Shown here piece by piece: positions 36,454 through 45,528 of a DNA stretch of 64,000 nucleotides. The DNA is from Segniliparus rugosus ATCC BAA-974 (GTDB lineage: Bacteria; Actinomycetota; Actinomycetes; Mycobacteriales; Mycobacteriaceae): NCBI RefSeq assembly GCF_000185725.2, contig NZ_KI391954.1, positions 558,001 through 622,000 of the forward strand, read 5' to 3'. A program made the position numbers and the translations under genes. How positions within the stretch are numbered: the stretch's first letter is position 1; every line of letters begins with the position of its first letter. The notes under the pieces were generated by a model. The model was not told the DNA's origin, did not search any database, and saw nothing but the letters and a program-made list of their open reading frames with translations.

Positions 36454-37442
36454 CGATCACTGTGACGTCGGCCAGTAAGAACTACGGGTCGTTCCAGGCG
36501 CTCGACGACGTCAGCATCGAGATCCCCACCGGCAAACTCGTGGCGCTGTTGGGGCCGTCCGGCTCTGGCAAGTCGACGCTCTTGCGCGCCATCGCCGGAT
36601 TCGAGGAGCTCGACAGCGGGAAGATCGAGCTCGACGGCGCGAACGTCACCGGCACCCCGCCGCGAAAGCGGGGCATCGGTTTCGTCTTCCAGCATTACGC
36701 CGCGTTCAAGCACCTCACCGTGGGGGAGAACGTCGGGTTCGGGCTCAAGATCCGCAAGCAGCCGAAGAAGGCCATCGAGACGAAGGTCTTGGAGCTTCTG
36801 GAAGTGGTGGGCCTGACGGGGCTCCAGGACCGGTATCCGGCGCAGCTCTCCGGCGGGCAGCGCCAGCGCATGGCTCTCGCGCGGGCGCTCGCCGTCGATC
36901 CCAAGGTGCTCCTTCTGGACGAGCCGTTCGGCGCATTGGACGCGAAGGTGCGGGCGGAGCTGCGCGCGTGGTTGCGCCGCCTGCACGACGAGACCCACGT
37001 GACCACGGTGCTGGTGACGCACGACCAGGAGGAAGCGCTCGACGTCGCTGATCAGATCGCGGTGCTCAACAAGGGGCGGATCGAGCAGATCGACGAGCCC
37101 GCGAAGCTGTACGACCAGCCTGCGAACGAGTTCGTCATGGGCTTTTTGGGCCAGGTCTCGCGTTTGGACGGCAAGCTGGTCCGTCCGCACGACATCCGGG
37201 TCGGACGCTCCCCGGAGCTCGCGCATCCGGACCGGTCGACCGATCCGGGCGAAGTGGTCGAGGCGAAAGTGCAGCGAGTCGTCGTGCTCGGCTTCGAGGT
37301 CCGCGTGGAGCTTGAAGCCGTGCAGACGGGGGAGTCTTTCATCGCGCAGATCACCAGGGGCGACGCGTCGGCGCTGGACCTCTCCGACGGCGAGACCGTC
37401 TATGTGCGCGCCACGCGGTGGCCCTCGCTCGCCGGGGTCTGA
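36450..37442 (+). CDS. cysA: Sulfate ABC transporter ATPase CysA
   Basis: 330-residue ATPase energising sulfate import. Walker [11 protein letters not shown]-loop [12 protein letters not shown], signature [16 protein letters not shown], Walker [12 protein letters not shown] and the H-loop [12 protein letters not shown] are all intact, followed by a regulatory C-terminal domain ([12 protein letters not shown]...). Last gene of the operon; the broken DUF222 gene converges on it with no room for a terminator. Confidence 0.95.
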   Translation: MTITVTSASKNYGSFQALDDVSIEIPTGKLVALLGPSGSGKSTLLRAIAGFEELDSGKIELDGANVTGTPPRKRGIGFVFQHYAAFKHLTVGENVGFGLKIRKQPKKAIETKVLELLEVVGLTGLQDRYPAQLSGGQRQRMALARALAVDPKVLLLDEPFGALDAKVRAELRAWLRRLHDETHVTTVLVTHDQEEALDVADQIAVLNKGRIEQIDEPAKLYDQPANEFVMGFLGQVSRLDGKLVRPHDIRVGRSPELAHPDRSTDPGEVVEAKVQRVVVLGFEVRVELEAVQTGESFIAQITRGDASALDLSDGETVYVRATRWPSLAGV

Positions 37443-38733
37443 TCAGCCGGGGTCGGTGGTGTAGCGCTGGCCGGTGGGGGATGTCCATGCGATGGCGCCG
37501 TCGGGGTTTTGTGTGTCTCGCCATCCGCTGTGGGTTTTTGCTCGGTGGTGGTGTCGGCAGAGGCGTTTGAGATTTTGGGGGACGGTTTGTCCGCCCGCCT
37601 GATGCTGGGTTCTGGTGGTTGAAGGGGTGTGGGGGTACCGCCCGCGGCCCCCAGGGCCGTGGGGGAGGGTCGAGTTCTGTTCTGGCTCTTCGATAACAGC
37701 CGGGGAATCGGCAGTGTTTGTCGCGGGCGTTGACGTGGGTTTCGACCGCTGGCGCGGGTTTGTAGTGGTCGGGGGTGGTGGTGAAGCGGATGTTCTTCGA
37801 CGCTTTGGCCATCGCTCTGGCTAAGTCGGGGTCGATGGGGGCGCCGGCGAGCCAAGCGGGGAGGTCGGAGAGGTTGGCGAGGACGGCGAGGTCCACGACG
37901 AGTTCGACGGGTTTGGCTTGGGGCACAGGTCGCTGGGCCGCCTGACAAGTGTCGCGTCCGCATTCGCAGCGGAGCTTGCCTTCCCCGTGCCCGACGAGGG
38001 CGGCGAGCGCGTCGGCCCGGCGGGTCCACATGGCTCGGGGGTCTCCAGGGCAGGCGGTCCTTGCGGCGGCGTCGAGCCGGTCTTTCACCAGGGCGGCTTC
38101 CATGAGGGGCATGGCGCCCCAGATTTTCGCCATCCCGTCGCCAATGGGTTTGAAGAAGAGCCCGCGTTCGGCGTGGGCGCGCTCGCGGCGTTGTTTCGTC
38201 CACTCCGAGTCCCAGCGGATGTACTGCGCCTCGATCAACCCTTGGATCTTCGACTGGGAGCACAAACGCCAACGCGGAGCCCGCTCCGCCAACCATGCGT
38301 CGAGCTTCTCCCGCCACCCGGCGGGAGCGGACTCCAACGACTTGCCCACCAAACGGGCGGTCTTCACGGTGACCTCCCCGGCGGCGAGCCTCGCGCCGAG
38401 CTTGGGGTAGTTGACGGTCATGTTCTCCGCGAACGACAACATGCCCTTCGCCTCCCCGGACGAGACCCCCAACACCGGGGCGAGTTCGAGAAGCGCCGCC
38501 TCACGCGTGGAGAAGGAGAAAATCCCCTTCCCGCCCTGCCGCTCCTCCGCCAGCTTCCGCTCGGCGATATCCTCCGCGACGGAGACGACGGCCTCCGCCT
38601 TCAACGCCAATAACACAGCCTCCGCGCGCTCGATCTCCGCGAGGGCCGCGAACCTCGCCTTCGACCCCGCGCGCAACCCCTCCCGGAGGCTCCTGACTCT
38701 CTCCTCCGACACGATCCCCATCGTGCTGATCAT
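37443..38733 (-). pseudogene. DUF222/HNH endonuclease (13E12-type), frameshifted at HNH
   Basis: About 430 codons. The DUF222 domain (about 1-300) is intact, and the HNH region begins NARDKHCRFPGCYRRARTELD. There the frame breaks; the next frame continues the domain (TLPHGPGG..., GGQTVPQNLKRLCRHHHRAK, DGAIAWTSPTGQ) and stops at 37443. Restoring two bases after GAC (about 37668-37672) gives Asp-His-Leu-Pro-His, so the lost residue is the HNH histidine. Many actinobacterial genomes carry many copies of this family. The ATG at 38733 lies 7 nt after TAGAAT. Confidence 0.75.
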
Positions 38734-38740
38734 ACGTTCG

Positions 38741-38746
38741 ATTCTA
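38741..38746 (-). promoter_or_regulatory. -10 hexamer TAGAAT, leaderless start of DUF222 gene
   Basis: Minus strand TAGAAT, then 7 nt, then the ATG at 38733. Confidence 0.45.
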
Positions 38747-38798
38747 TCAGAATGTGCCGCACGTCACAAGGGAAAATGGGAAAGAAATCCTGAGGTTT

Positions 38799-40394
38799 CT
38801 ACCCCCAGCTCGGCAGCCAGATCTCCGCGTTCCAGCGCCAGTGCGGGATCGGGTCGCCGACGAGGATGGGGTAGAGCCAGGCGAAGTTCGCCACGGCCAA
38901 ACCCACGTAGAGACAGACCAGGAGCCTGCCCGACAGCTTCCGCTCGTCGCTATGCCACAGCGCGGCCCCGTGGTTGCCGAGGATGTCCGAGCAGCAGAGC
39001 GCGAGCCCGAGGACGAGGAACGGGGCCATCGCGGAGGCGTAGTAGAAGTACATCTGCCGGTCGAGGTCGAGGAACCAGGGCAGCCAGGAGGCCCCGTACC
39101 CGACGAGGACCGCAGCGTAGCGCCAATCCCACACGGCGAACATGCGCCACAGCCCCCACAGCATCATCGGCACGGACAGCCACCACATCGCGGGCGTGCC
39201 GACTTGCAGGATCGCCCCGACGCAATTGGCCTCGCCGCAATGCTGCGCGGCAGGCCCGTTCTCGTAGTAGTAGAGGACGGGCCGCAGGCTCATCGGCCAC
39301 TGCCAGGGCTTGGATTCCCAGGGGTGGTGGTAGCCGTTCGAGTTGGTGAGGTGCTCGTGGAATTTGAGCGAGTCGGCGTTCCAGTAGCAGAGGTGCTTGA
39401 TGGCGTTCGGCAGCTGCTCGCAGACCTTGAGGATGGTCGGGTTCGCGCCCTCTGGCGGGCCGCCGTAGTGGTAGTAGCCGAAATCGTTGGCGTACCAGCC
39501 CCAGTAGCTGGCCAAATACACCAGGCCGGGGACGACAAGGAACGTCCACAGGCCCGGCGCGAGATCGCGGACCAGAGCGCCTCGGAGAGGTTTCCTGACG
39601 CCGTAGTGCCTGCGCGCGGACCAGTCGAAGCACAGCGTGAGAAAGCCGAAGAAGACGGCGTAGTAGAGGCCGGACCACTTCACCGCGCAAGCCAGGCCGA
39701 TGAGCACGCCCGCGCCGAACCGCCACCAGCGCGCGCCGAGACGGGGGCCGAAGGAGCTGCGCTCCATGCCGCCTTCGTCGAGGAACAGGGCGAGCCTGGC
39801 GCGCACTTGGTCGCGGTCCGCGAGGATGCAGGAGAAGGCGGCGAACGCGAAGACCGCGAGGAAGATGTCCAACAGCGCCGAGCGGGCGGCGACATGGCTC
39901 ACGCCATCGCAGATCAGCAGGATTCCGGCGACGGCCCCGATCAGGGTGGAACGTGTGAGGCGGCGGGCGGCGCGGATGACGAGCAGGATCAACAGCGTGC
40001 CGAAGACTGCGGAGGCAAAGCGCCACCCAAGCGGGTTGTAGCCGAAAATCGCCTCGCCGATGGCGATGAGCTGCTTGCCCAGCGGCGGATGCACCACCAG
40101 CCCGTAGGCCGGGTTGTCCTCCACTCCGCCGTTGCCGAGCATCTGCCAGGCCTGCGGGACGTAGTGCTTCTCGTCGAAGATCGGGGTGCCGTGGTCCGAA
40201 TGCGCCCCGACCTTCCAGAACCTCAGGACGGCCCCGATCGTGGTGATGACGAGCGTGACGATCCAGCCGCGCCAGGCGTCGAGCGGGCCGAAATCCTCCG
40301 AAACATGGTCGGGGCCGGGGCTGGACCGGGTCGGCGCGAGCCGCTGGAGCCGCCGGGCGAGCGGGGCCGCTTCGGCGTCGGCGAGCAAAGTCAC
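38799..40394 (-). CDS. pmt: Polyprenol-phosphomannose-dependent protein O-mannosyltransferase (Rv1002c homologue)
   Basis: 531-residue GT39-family integral membrane enzyme that mannosylates exported proteins and lipoproteins during translocation. Hydrophobic helices run throughout. The first extracellular loop contains the catalytic acidic pair in FDEKHYVPQAW, followed by HPPLGKQLIAIGEAIFGY; further motifs are RSALLDIFLAVFAF and YYYASAMAPFLVL. Substrates could include the many lipoproteins here (SodC, LpqW, SubI), which is inference. GTG start at 40394, 6 nt after TACGAT. Confidence 0.93.
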   Translation of the reverse strand: MTLLADAEAAPLARRLQRLAPTRSSPGPDHVSEDFGPLDAWRGWIVTLVITTIGAVLRFWKVGAHSDHGTPIFDEKHYVPQAWQMLGNGGVEDNPAYGLVVHPPLGKQLIAIGEAIFGYNPLGWRFASAVFGTLLILLVIRAARRLTRSTLIGAVAGILLICDGVSHVAARSALLDIFLAVFAFAAFSCILADRDQVRARLALFLDEGGMERSSFGPRLGARWWRFGAGVLIGLACAVKWSGLYYAVFFGFLTLCFDWSARRHYGVRKPLRGALVRDLAPGLWTFLVVPGLVYLASYWGWYANDFGYYHYGGPPEGANPTILKVCEQLPNAIKHLCYWNADSLKFHEHLTNSNGYHHPWESKPWQWPMSLRPVLYYYENGPAAQHCGEANCVGAILQVGTPAMWWLSVPMMLWGLWRMFAVWDWRYAAVLVGYGASWLPWFLDLDRQMYFYYASAMAPFLVLGLALCCSDILGNHGAALWHSDERKLSGRLLVCLYVGLAVANFAWLYPILVGDPIPHWRWNAEIWLPSWG

Positions 40395-40400
40395 CCCGGA

Positions 40401-40406
40401 ATCGTA
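40401..40406 (-). promoter_or_regulatory. -10 hexamer TACGAT, leaderless start of pmt
   Basis: Minus strand TACGAT, then TCCGGG, then the GTG at 40394. Confidence 0.5.
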
Positions 40407-40421
40407 CTGGACGGAAGCGGT

Positions 40422-40427
40422 TAGGCT
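40422..40427 (+). promoter_or_regulatory. -10 hexamer TAGGCT, leaderless start of a 49-codon ORF
   Basis: TAGGCT, then GCGGCT, then ATG 40434. The same TAGGCT-N6-ATG block recurs at 40568 in front of the M20 gene. Confidence 0.4.
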
Positions 40428-40433
40428 GCGGCT

Positions 40434-40583
40434 ATGGCAGCCTCGGCGCGAGGAAAGCTCCCACGAGGCGGGGGCGAGGGCTGGTCCAAGTCGCGCAGCT
40501 GGGGGCTCCCGGCGCTGTCCGCGCGCACACGCCGACGCAGGGGATTCAGCCGCCGCCGGGGATTCATTAGGCTGTGCCTATGA
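40434..40583 (+). CDS. Possible 49-residue Arg-rich peptide
   Basis: A short frame MAASARGKLPRGGGEGW... rich in Arg, ending RRRGFIRLCL. Its TGA (40581-40583) overlaps the ATG of the M20 peptidase (ATGA), and a leaderless-type -10 stands before it. These two features are the only support; composition is what any GC-rich frame could give. It could be a leader ORF or chance. Confidence 0.3.
   Translation: MAASARGKLPRGGGEGWSKSRSWGLPALSARTRRRRGFSRRRGFIRLCL
40568..40573 (+). promoter_or_regulatory. -10 hexamer TAGGCT, leaderless start of M20 peptidase
   Basis: TAGGCT, then GTGCCT, then the ATG at 40580; no Shine-Dalgarno sequence. Confidence 0.5.
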
Positions 40584-42019
40584 GAAGGCCCCGGATTCCC
40601 CGCAAGACGTTGGTGGCGCTCGCCGCGTGCGCGTGCGCGGCGGCGTGCTCGACTTCCGGCGGCGGGGGAACTGGCTCGTCCTCGGACGGCCCGTATTCGT
40701 TCCTCGGGCTCTACCGGGAGCTGGTGGAGACGAACACGACGTTGTCGTCGGGCAGCTGCACCGCTGCGGCGGAGAAGGTCGCCAAGCGGCTGAAGGAGGC
40801 GGGCTACCCCGACGAGGACGTGACGGTCTTCGCCGATCCCCAGTATCCCAAGGCCGGCGGCCTGGTCGCCGTGCTGCGCGGGAGCGACCCCGGCGCGAAG
40901 GCCATCGCCCTCCTCGCGCACCTCGACGTGGTCGAGGCCAAGCGCGAGGACTGGCAGCGAGACCCGTTCAAGCTGGTGGAGGAGAACGGCTACTACTACG
41001 GGCGGGGGACGAACGACGACAAGGCGCAAGCGGCGATCTGGGCGGACAGCCTGATCCGCTACCGGCAGGAGGGGTTCGCCCCGAAGCGCTCCGTGAAGCT
41101 CGTCCTCACCTGCGGCGAGGAGAGCGGCCCGTTCAACGGCGCGAAATACCTGGTCGAGCAGAAGCGGCAGCTGGTCGAGGCCGAGTTCGCGCTGAACGAG
41201 GGCGCGGAGGGAATCCTGGACCAGCAGGGGAACCGGGTGGCGCTCGGCGTGCAGGCAGGGGAGAAGGTGTACCAGGACTTCACGTTCGAGACGACCAGTC
41301 CGGGCGGGCACAGCTCGGTGCCGGTCGAGGATAACGCGATCTACCGGCTGGGCGCGGGTTTGGAGCGGCTGCGGGCCTTCGGCTTCCCGATCCAGCTCAA
41401 CGAAGCCACGCGCGCCTTCTTCGCGAGCATCGCCGATCTGAAGGGCGGCGAAGCGGCGGCGGCGATCCACGCGCTGCTCGCGGACCCGCAGGACCATGCG
41501 GCGGGAGAGCGCGTGGCCAAGATGGACCCGGTGTGGAACTCGATGCTGCGCACCACCTGCGTTGCGACGCAGCTGAGCGCGGGGCACGCGCCGAACGCGC
41601 TGCCGCAGCGGGCGACCGCGAACGTCAACTGCCGGATCTTCCCCGGCGTGCCGGTCCAACAGGTCCAGGACACGTTGGCCGGCGTGGTGGCGGATCCGCA
41701 GATCAAGATCTCGCCTTCGGGCGATGTGAGCCCGACCCCGCCTGCGCCGCCGCTGGACGAGCGGATCCTCGGACCCGCGCGCGAGGTCGCGGCAAAGCTC
41801 TGGCCGGGGACGCCGCTGCTGCCGACGATGGCGACCGGGGCGACGGACGGCAAGTACTGGAACGCGGCGGGCATTCCCACCTACGGCTTGTCTGGGATTT
41901 TCATGGACCCGGACGGGGACGGGATGCACGGCTTGAACGAGCGGGTCCGGGTGCGCAGCCTCGGCGAGGGCCGGGACTTCCTCTACGAGGCCGTGAAGCT
42001 GTACGCGAACGCGACGTGA
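40580..42019 (+). CDS. M20-family metallopeptidase, lipoprotein
   Basis: 479-residue M20 (ArgE/DapE/PepV-type) dinuclear zinc peptidase with a lipoprotein signal (LAAC at residue 17 is the best lipobox). Metal ligands are the His in LLAHLDVVEA, Asp in GRGTNDDKAQAA, the Glu pair in LTCGEESGP, and a later His near DGDGMHGLNE. A bacterial dimerisation domain with GGHSSVP lies between. It likely processes peptides outside the membrane. Overlaps gluQRS by 4 nt. Confidence 0.85.
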   Translation: MRRPRIPRKTLVALAACACAAACSTSGGGGTGSSSDGPYSFLGLYRELVETNTTLSSGSCTAAAEKVAKRLKEAGYPDEDVTVFADPQYPKAGGLVAVLRGSDPGAKAIALLAHLDVVEAKREDWQRDPFKLVEENGYYYGRGTNDDKAQAAIWADSLIRYRQEGFAPKRSVKLVLTCGEESGPFNGAKYLVEQKRQLVEAEFALNEGAEGILDQQGNRVALGVQAGEKVYQDFTFETTSPGGHSSVPVEDNAIYRLGAGLERLRAFGFPIQLNEATRAFFASIADLKGGEAAAAIHALLADPQDHAAGERVAKMDPVWNSMLRTTCVATQLSAGHAPNALPQRATANVNCRIFPGVPVQQVQDTLAGVVADPQIKISPSGDVSPTPPAPPLDERILGPAREVAAKLWPGTPLLPTMATGATDGKYWNAAGIPTYGLSGIFMDPDGDGMHGLNERVRVRSLGEGRDFLYEAVKLYANAT

Positions 42020-42900
42020 GGCCCGTCGGTCGTTTCGCGCCGAGCCCGTCTGGCGATCTGCACGTCGGCAACTTGCGCACCGCGATGCTGGCCTGGCTCT
42101 GCGCCCGCTCGGCGGGGGGAGGGTTCGAGCTGCGGGTCGAAGACCTCGACGAGCGGGCCCGCCCCGGTGTGGCGGAGCGCCAGATCGCCGACCTCGCGGC
42201 GGTCGGCGTGGACTGGGACGGGCCGGTCCTGCGGCAGTCGGGCAGGCGGGAGGTCTACCGCGCCGTGGTGGCCGAGCTGGCCGGGCGCGGCCTGGTCTAC
42301 GAGTGCTGGTGCTCGCGCCGCGAGATCGCCGAGGCTCCCCGCGCCCCGAATTCCCCGCCGGGCTCGTATCCGGGGGTCTGCCGCGAGCTGAGCGAGGCGC
42401 GCCGCCGCGAGCTGCGGTCGAGCGCGCCGAGGCCCCCGGCGCTGCGGCTGGCCAGCGCCGTCCGGGAGTTCGCGGTTGCCGACCTCGTGCACGGCAGGCA
42501 CGTCGGCGCGGTGGACGATTTCGTGCTCCTTCGCTGGGACGGGACGCCCGCGTACAACCTCGCCGTTGTCGTGGACGACGCGGCGCAGGGGGTCACCCAA
42601 GTGGTGCGCGGGGACGACCTGCTCAGCTCCGCGCCGCGCCAGGCCTACCTCGCGTCGCTGCTCGGCCTGCCCGAGGTCGAGTACGCGCATGTGCCGATGG
42701 TGTTGAACGCGTCGCGCCAGCGCCTGGCCAAACGCGACGGCGCGGTCACGCTCGCGGACCTCGCGGCGATGGGGACGGGGACGGAGGAGGCGGTGCGGCT
42801 CCTGCTCAGGTCCGTCGGCTCGGCGGCGGACACGCTCGGGGAGGCAGCCGCTTCGTTCGACCTGCGCCGCGTCCCCGCCGCGCCGATGACCTGGCCGTGA
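42016..42900 (+). CDS. gluQ: Glutamyl-queuosine tRNA(Asp) synthetase-like protein
   Basis: 294-residue truncated glutamyl-tRNA synthetase paralogue without an anticodon-binding domain. It has the HIGH-like GRFAPSPSGDLHVGNLRTA, the Zn-binding CWCSRRE...YPGVCRE, and a KMSKS-like RLAKRDGA. GluQRS glutamylates queuosine-34 of tRNA(Asp) in bacteria with queuosine; whether this organism makes queuosine is not shown here. Start is the GTG at 42016 (GTGA overlap with M20 stop). Confidence 0.88.
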   Translation: MRPVGRFAPSPSGDLHVGNLRTAMLAWLCARSAGGGFELRVEDLDERARPGVAERQIADLAAVGVDWDGPVLRQSGRREVYRAVVAELAGRGLVYECWCSRREIAEAPRAPNSPPGSYPGVCRELSEARRRELRSSAPRPPALRLASAVREFAVADLVHGRHVGAVDDFVLLRWDGTPAYNLAVVVDDAAQGVTQVVRGDDLLSSAPRQAYLASLLGLPEVEYAHVPMVLNASRQRLAKRDGAVTLADLAAMGTGTEEAVRLLLRSVGSAADTLGEAAASFDLRRVPAAPMTWP

Positions 42901-42914
42901 GGAGGCTGGGCGGA

Positions 42915-43736
42915 TCAGCCGAATTCGACGACGGTGTGCGGGGCGCGGAACCGGTCGAGGCGGGGCAGCCGGTAGAACAGCGGGAGCCCCCAGCGCAGCA
43001 CGGCTCCGCGCCCTCGTGGGACCGGCAGCTCGCGGACGGCGCGGACGCCGTCCAGCGCGCGCAGCTCGTCGTAGCGGTCGGCGGTGAACGGGAACGGCAT
43101 CGGCGGCATGGTGTAGTGCTTGCTGAGCCGCATGCCGCGCTGGGAGAACGAGCTTAAGAACTTCGGGACGGAGTCGAAGACCAGCCAGCCGCCGGGGAAA
43201 CGTTGGGCGCACGCCGCGATCAGGTCGAACACGAGGTCGCGCTCGAGGTACTGGAACAGTCCTTCGGCGGTGATCAGCACGCCGTCCGCGTCGTCGACCT
43301 GGTCCATCCACGAGTAGTCGAGCGCGGACTGGGCGCAGTGGCGCAGCCGGTCCGAAGCTGGCAGCGCCTGCTGGCGCAACTGGATGACCGGCTCCAGGTC
43401 CACCGAGAGCCAGCTCAGCTCGCCGTTGTCGACGCGCCAGAAGCTGGTCTGCAATCCTTCGGCCAGCGCGACCACGGTGGCGCGCGGGCGGGCGGCCAGA
43501 TACTCGCGGGCGGCTCGGTCGAAGATCACCGCCCGCAGCGCGGTCACCTGGCGCGGGCTCCCGAAGTGGTCGTAGTCGTAGTCGATGCGCTCGCGCAGGG
43601 CGACGGCCATCGGATCCTCGATGACGCCGTCGGCCCTGGCGGCCTCGGCGGCCCGGTGATACAAGGTGATCAGCGCGGTCTCGGACACCCCGTCGAGGTG
43701 GCGGGCGTCGATGGCTGGCATGGGATCGGCTGGCAT
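42915..43736 (-). CDS. SAM-dependent O-methyltransferase, LCMT family (Rv0281-like)
   Basis: 273-residue class I methyltransferase of the PF04072 (leucine carboxyl methyltransferase-like) family, abundant in mycobacteria. SAM-binding features are FDRAAREYLAARPRATVVALAEGLQTSF (region only), LSWLSVDLEPVIQLR and VLITAEGLFQYL. Substrate unknown; related family members act on small-molecule carboxylates. A TACAGT hexamer (43745-43750, minus strand) lies 8 nt before the ATG at 43736. An Rv0281-type methyltransferase also sits beside ESX-3 in M. tuberculosis. Confidence 0.8.
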   Translation of the reverse strand: MPADPMPAIDARHLDGVSETALITLYHRAAEAARADGVIEDPMAVALRERIDYDYDHFGSPRQVTALRAVIFDRAAREYLAARPRATVVALAEGLQTSFWRVDNGELSWLSVDLEPVIQLRQQALPASDRLRHCAQSALDYSWMDQVDDADGVLITAEGLFQYLERDLVFDLIAACAQRFPGGWLVFDSVPKFLSSFSQRGMRLSKHYTMPPMPFPFTADRYDELRALDGVRAVRELPVPRGRGAVLRWGLPLFYRLPRLDRFRAPHTVVEFG

Positions 43737-43874
43737 GGGATCGGACTGTACTTCGGGGGAGCAGCCGCGAGAATCCGGGGTGAGCGCGGGAACTTTTCCT
43801 ATCGCCCCGCCGACCTTTGATGCAGTGCGCGAAACCGCGCGAGGCCGGACGGCCGGGTACGAGGAGGTGGAGCT

Positions 43875-45371
43875 GTGACAGCGCCCATATGGATGGCATT
43901 GCCTCCAGAGGTGCATTCGAGCCTGCTCAGCGCGGGCCCCGGCCCCGGCCCGTTGCTCGCCTCGGCGGCGCAGTGGCATGCGCTCAGCGGCCAGTACGCG
44001 CAGACCGCCGCCGAGCTCGTCCAGCTGCTGGCGGGCGTGCAGGCCAGCAGCTGGGAGGGGCCGAGCGCCGCCCAGTACGTTGCCGCGCACGCTCCCTATC
44101 TGGCGTGGCTCCAGCAGACCTCCGCCAGTAGCGCCGCCATCGCCGGGCAGCAGGAGGCGATCGCCGCCGCCTACAGCACCGCGCTGGCCGTCATGCCGAC
44201 GATGGCGGAGCTCGCCGCCAATCACGCCGTCCACGGCGCGCTGCTCGCCACCAACTTCTTCGGGATCAACACCATTCCCATCGCCGTCAACGAGGCCGAT
44301 TACGCCCGGATGTGGGTGCAGGCCGCCACCACGATGGCCGCCTACCAGTCCGTCGCGGACGCGGCGGCCATGGCGACCCCGCCGGCCCAGCCTGCCCCGT
44401 CCATCCTCGCGCCGGGCGGGGAGGCGCAGAACGGCCAGAACGACACGCAGCTGAACTCGGGGGACGTGCTCTCCCGGATCCTGCGCACCCTCTTCACCGA
44501 GGCCCCCGGCTCGACGGAGCAGATCCAGCAGTTGCTCGCCGAGTTCCAGCAGTTCTTCGAGGAGCTGGGCCTGAGCTCATCGGCCTCCTCGGCAGCGGCG
44601 CTCGCGATGCTGTTCGTGTACGACCTGTTCTGGTACCCCTACTACGCCTCCTATCTGCTCCCGTTCCTCCTCCCGGCGCTCCCCGCGCTTGGCGGGCTCG
44701 GCGCGTTGGGCGCGCTGGGAGCCGCCGCGGCCCCGGCGGGGCAGGACGCGACGGCCCCCGAGGCCGAACGGCCTGTCGGCCAGGCCGAGCCAAGTCCCGT
44801 CCGAGAGCGCCACCGGATCGAGCCGGTCCCCCCGGCCGGGGCGGCCACCGCGATGCCCGCCCCGGCCGGGGGGACCGCGCCCTCAGGCGGCCCCGCGCCG
44901 GGCGCGCCCGCCCCGGCTCCGGCCGGCGCGCCCGCGTCCGCCCCGATCATCAGCTACGCGGTGCCCGGCCTGGCCCCGCCGGGGGTGGGCTTCGGCCCCG
45001 CCGCGAAAGCCAGCAGGACATCGCCGGACTCCGTCTCGGGCAGCGCGCGGACCAATGCCGAGGCGAAAGATCCGGCGCTCGCCGCCGCCCGCCGCGCCGC
45101 GCGCGGCAGGGCCAGCGCCAAAGCGCGCGGCCACCGCGACGAATTCCTCGAGGCGACCGCCGACATGGGCCCCGAACCGGTTTCGCACATGGCGACGAGC
45201 CGGGGCGCGGGGACGCTCGGCTTCGCGGGCACCGCCCCGACCGTGCGTGCGGGGCAGGCCGCGCACCTCGTCTACGGGTCCTCCGGCGACACGCGCCCCA
45301 CAGTCCCGATGCTCCCGGCGACGTGGGCCGACGACGCCGCCGACGAGGCGGCGGACGGGCCGGCGCGCTGA
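43875..45371 (+). CDS. PPE protein with SVP-like C-terminus
   Basis: 498-residue PPE protein, a type VII secretion substrate. The PPE motif is at residues 10-12, the WxG at 60-62 ([11 protein letters not shown]), and the family helices extend to about 180. A helical hydrophobic segment (about 250-290) leads to a long Pro/Ala-rich disordered region. Near the end [14 protein letters not shown] resembles the GxxSVPxxW motif of the PPE-SVP subfamily. In M. tuberculosis PPE1 (Rv0096) holds the same place before the isonitrile-lipopeptide genes. Start is the GTG at 43875 behind GAGGAGG. It could use the ESX-3 system downstream. Confidence 0.88.
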   Translation: MTAPIWMALPPEVHSSLLSAGPGPGPLLASAAQWHALSGQYAQTAAELVQLLAGVQASSWEGPSAAQYVAAHAPYLAWLQQTSASSAAIAGQQEAIAAAYSTALAVMPTMAELAANHAVHGALLATNFFGINTIPIAVNEADYARMWVQAATTMAAYQSVADAAAMATPPAQPAPSILAPGGEAQNGQNDTQLNSGDVLSRILRTLFTEAPGSTEQIQQLLAEFQQFFEELGLSSSASSAAALAMLFVYDLFWYPYYASYLLPFLLPALPALGGLGALGALGAAAAPAGQDATAPEAERPVGQAEPSPVRERHRIEPVPPAGAATAMPAPAGGTAPSGGPAPGAPAPAPAGAPASAPIISYAVPGLAPPGVGFGPAAKASRTSPDSVSGSARTNAEAKDPALAAARRAARGRASAKARGHRDEFLEATADMGPEPVSHMATSRGAGTLGFAGTAPTVRAGQAAHLVYGSSGDTRPTVPMLPATWADDAADEAADGPAR

Positions 45372-45458
45372 GCGAAACCCCGGTGAGCGGCATGGCGAGA
45401 ATGCTCGGGAACTCTTCGCCGTCCGGATCCGACTAGTTCTATAACTGACGCTTTATTT

Positions 45459-45499
45459 GCCGAATGCGCCCTTGGTATCACTGCCAAGGGTATTTCGGC
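45459..45499 (+). promoter_or_regulatory. Two-step hairpin in the leader of the isonitrile-lipopeptide genes
   Basis: GCCGAA (45459-45464) and CCCTTGG (45469-45475) pair with CCAAGGG (45484-45490) and TTCGGC (45494-45499) around an 8-nt loop and a small internal loop. It stands between PPE and the dioxygenase gene, 30 nt before the latter's start. Terminator of PPE or attenuator of the next operon. A possible -10 (TATAAC, 45440-45445) precedes it. Confidence 0.45.
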
Positions 45500-45528
45500 A
45501 TGCCGATGAACCGAAGGAGAAGAGAGCA

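Noticed and set aside
43711-43742. Short tandem repeat (about 15 bp, twice) at the methyltransferase start
   Set aside because: It encodes a repeated Met-Pro-Ala/Asp-Pro at the N-terminus and is explained by replication slippage; two copies only.
43737-43874. Zur or IdeR operator upstream of PPE
   Set aside because: No TGAAAATGATTTTCA-like or TTAGGTTAGCCTAA-like palindrome is present in this gap.
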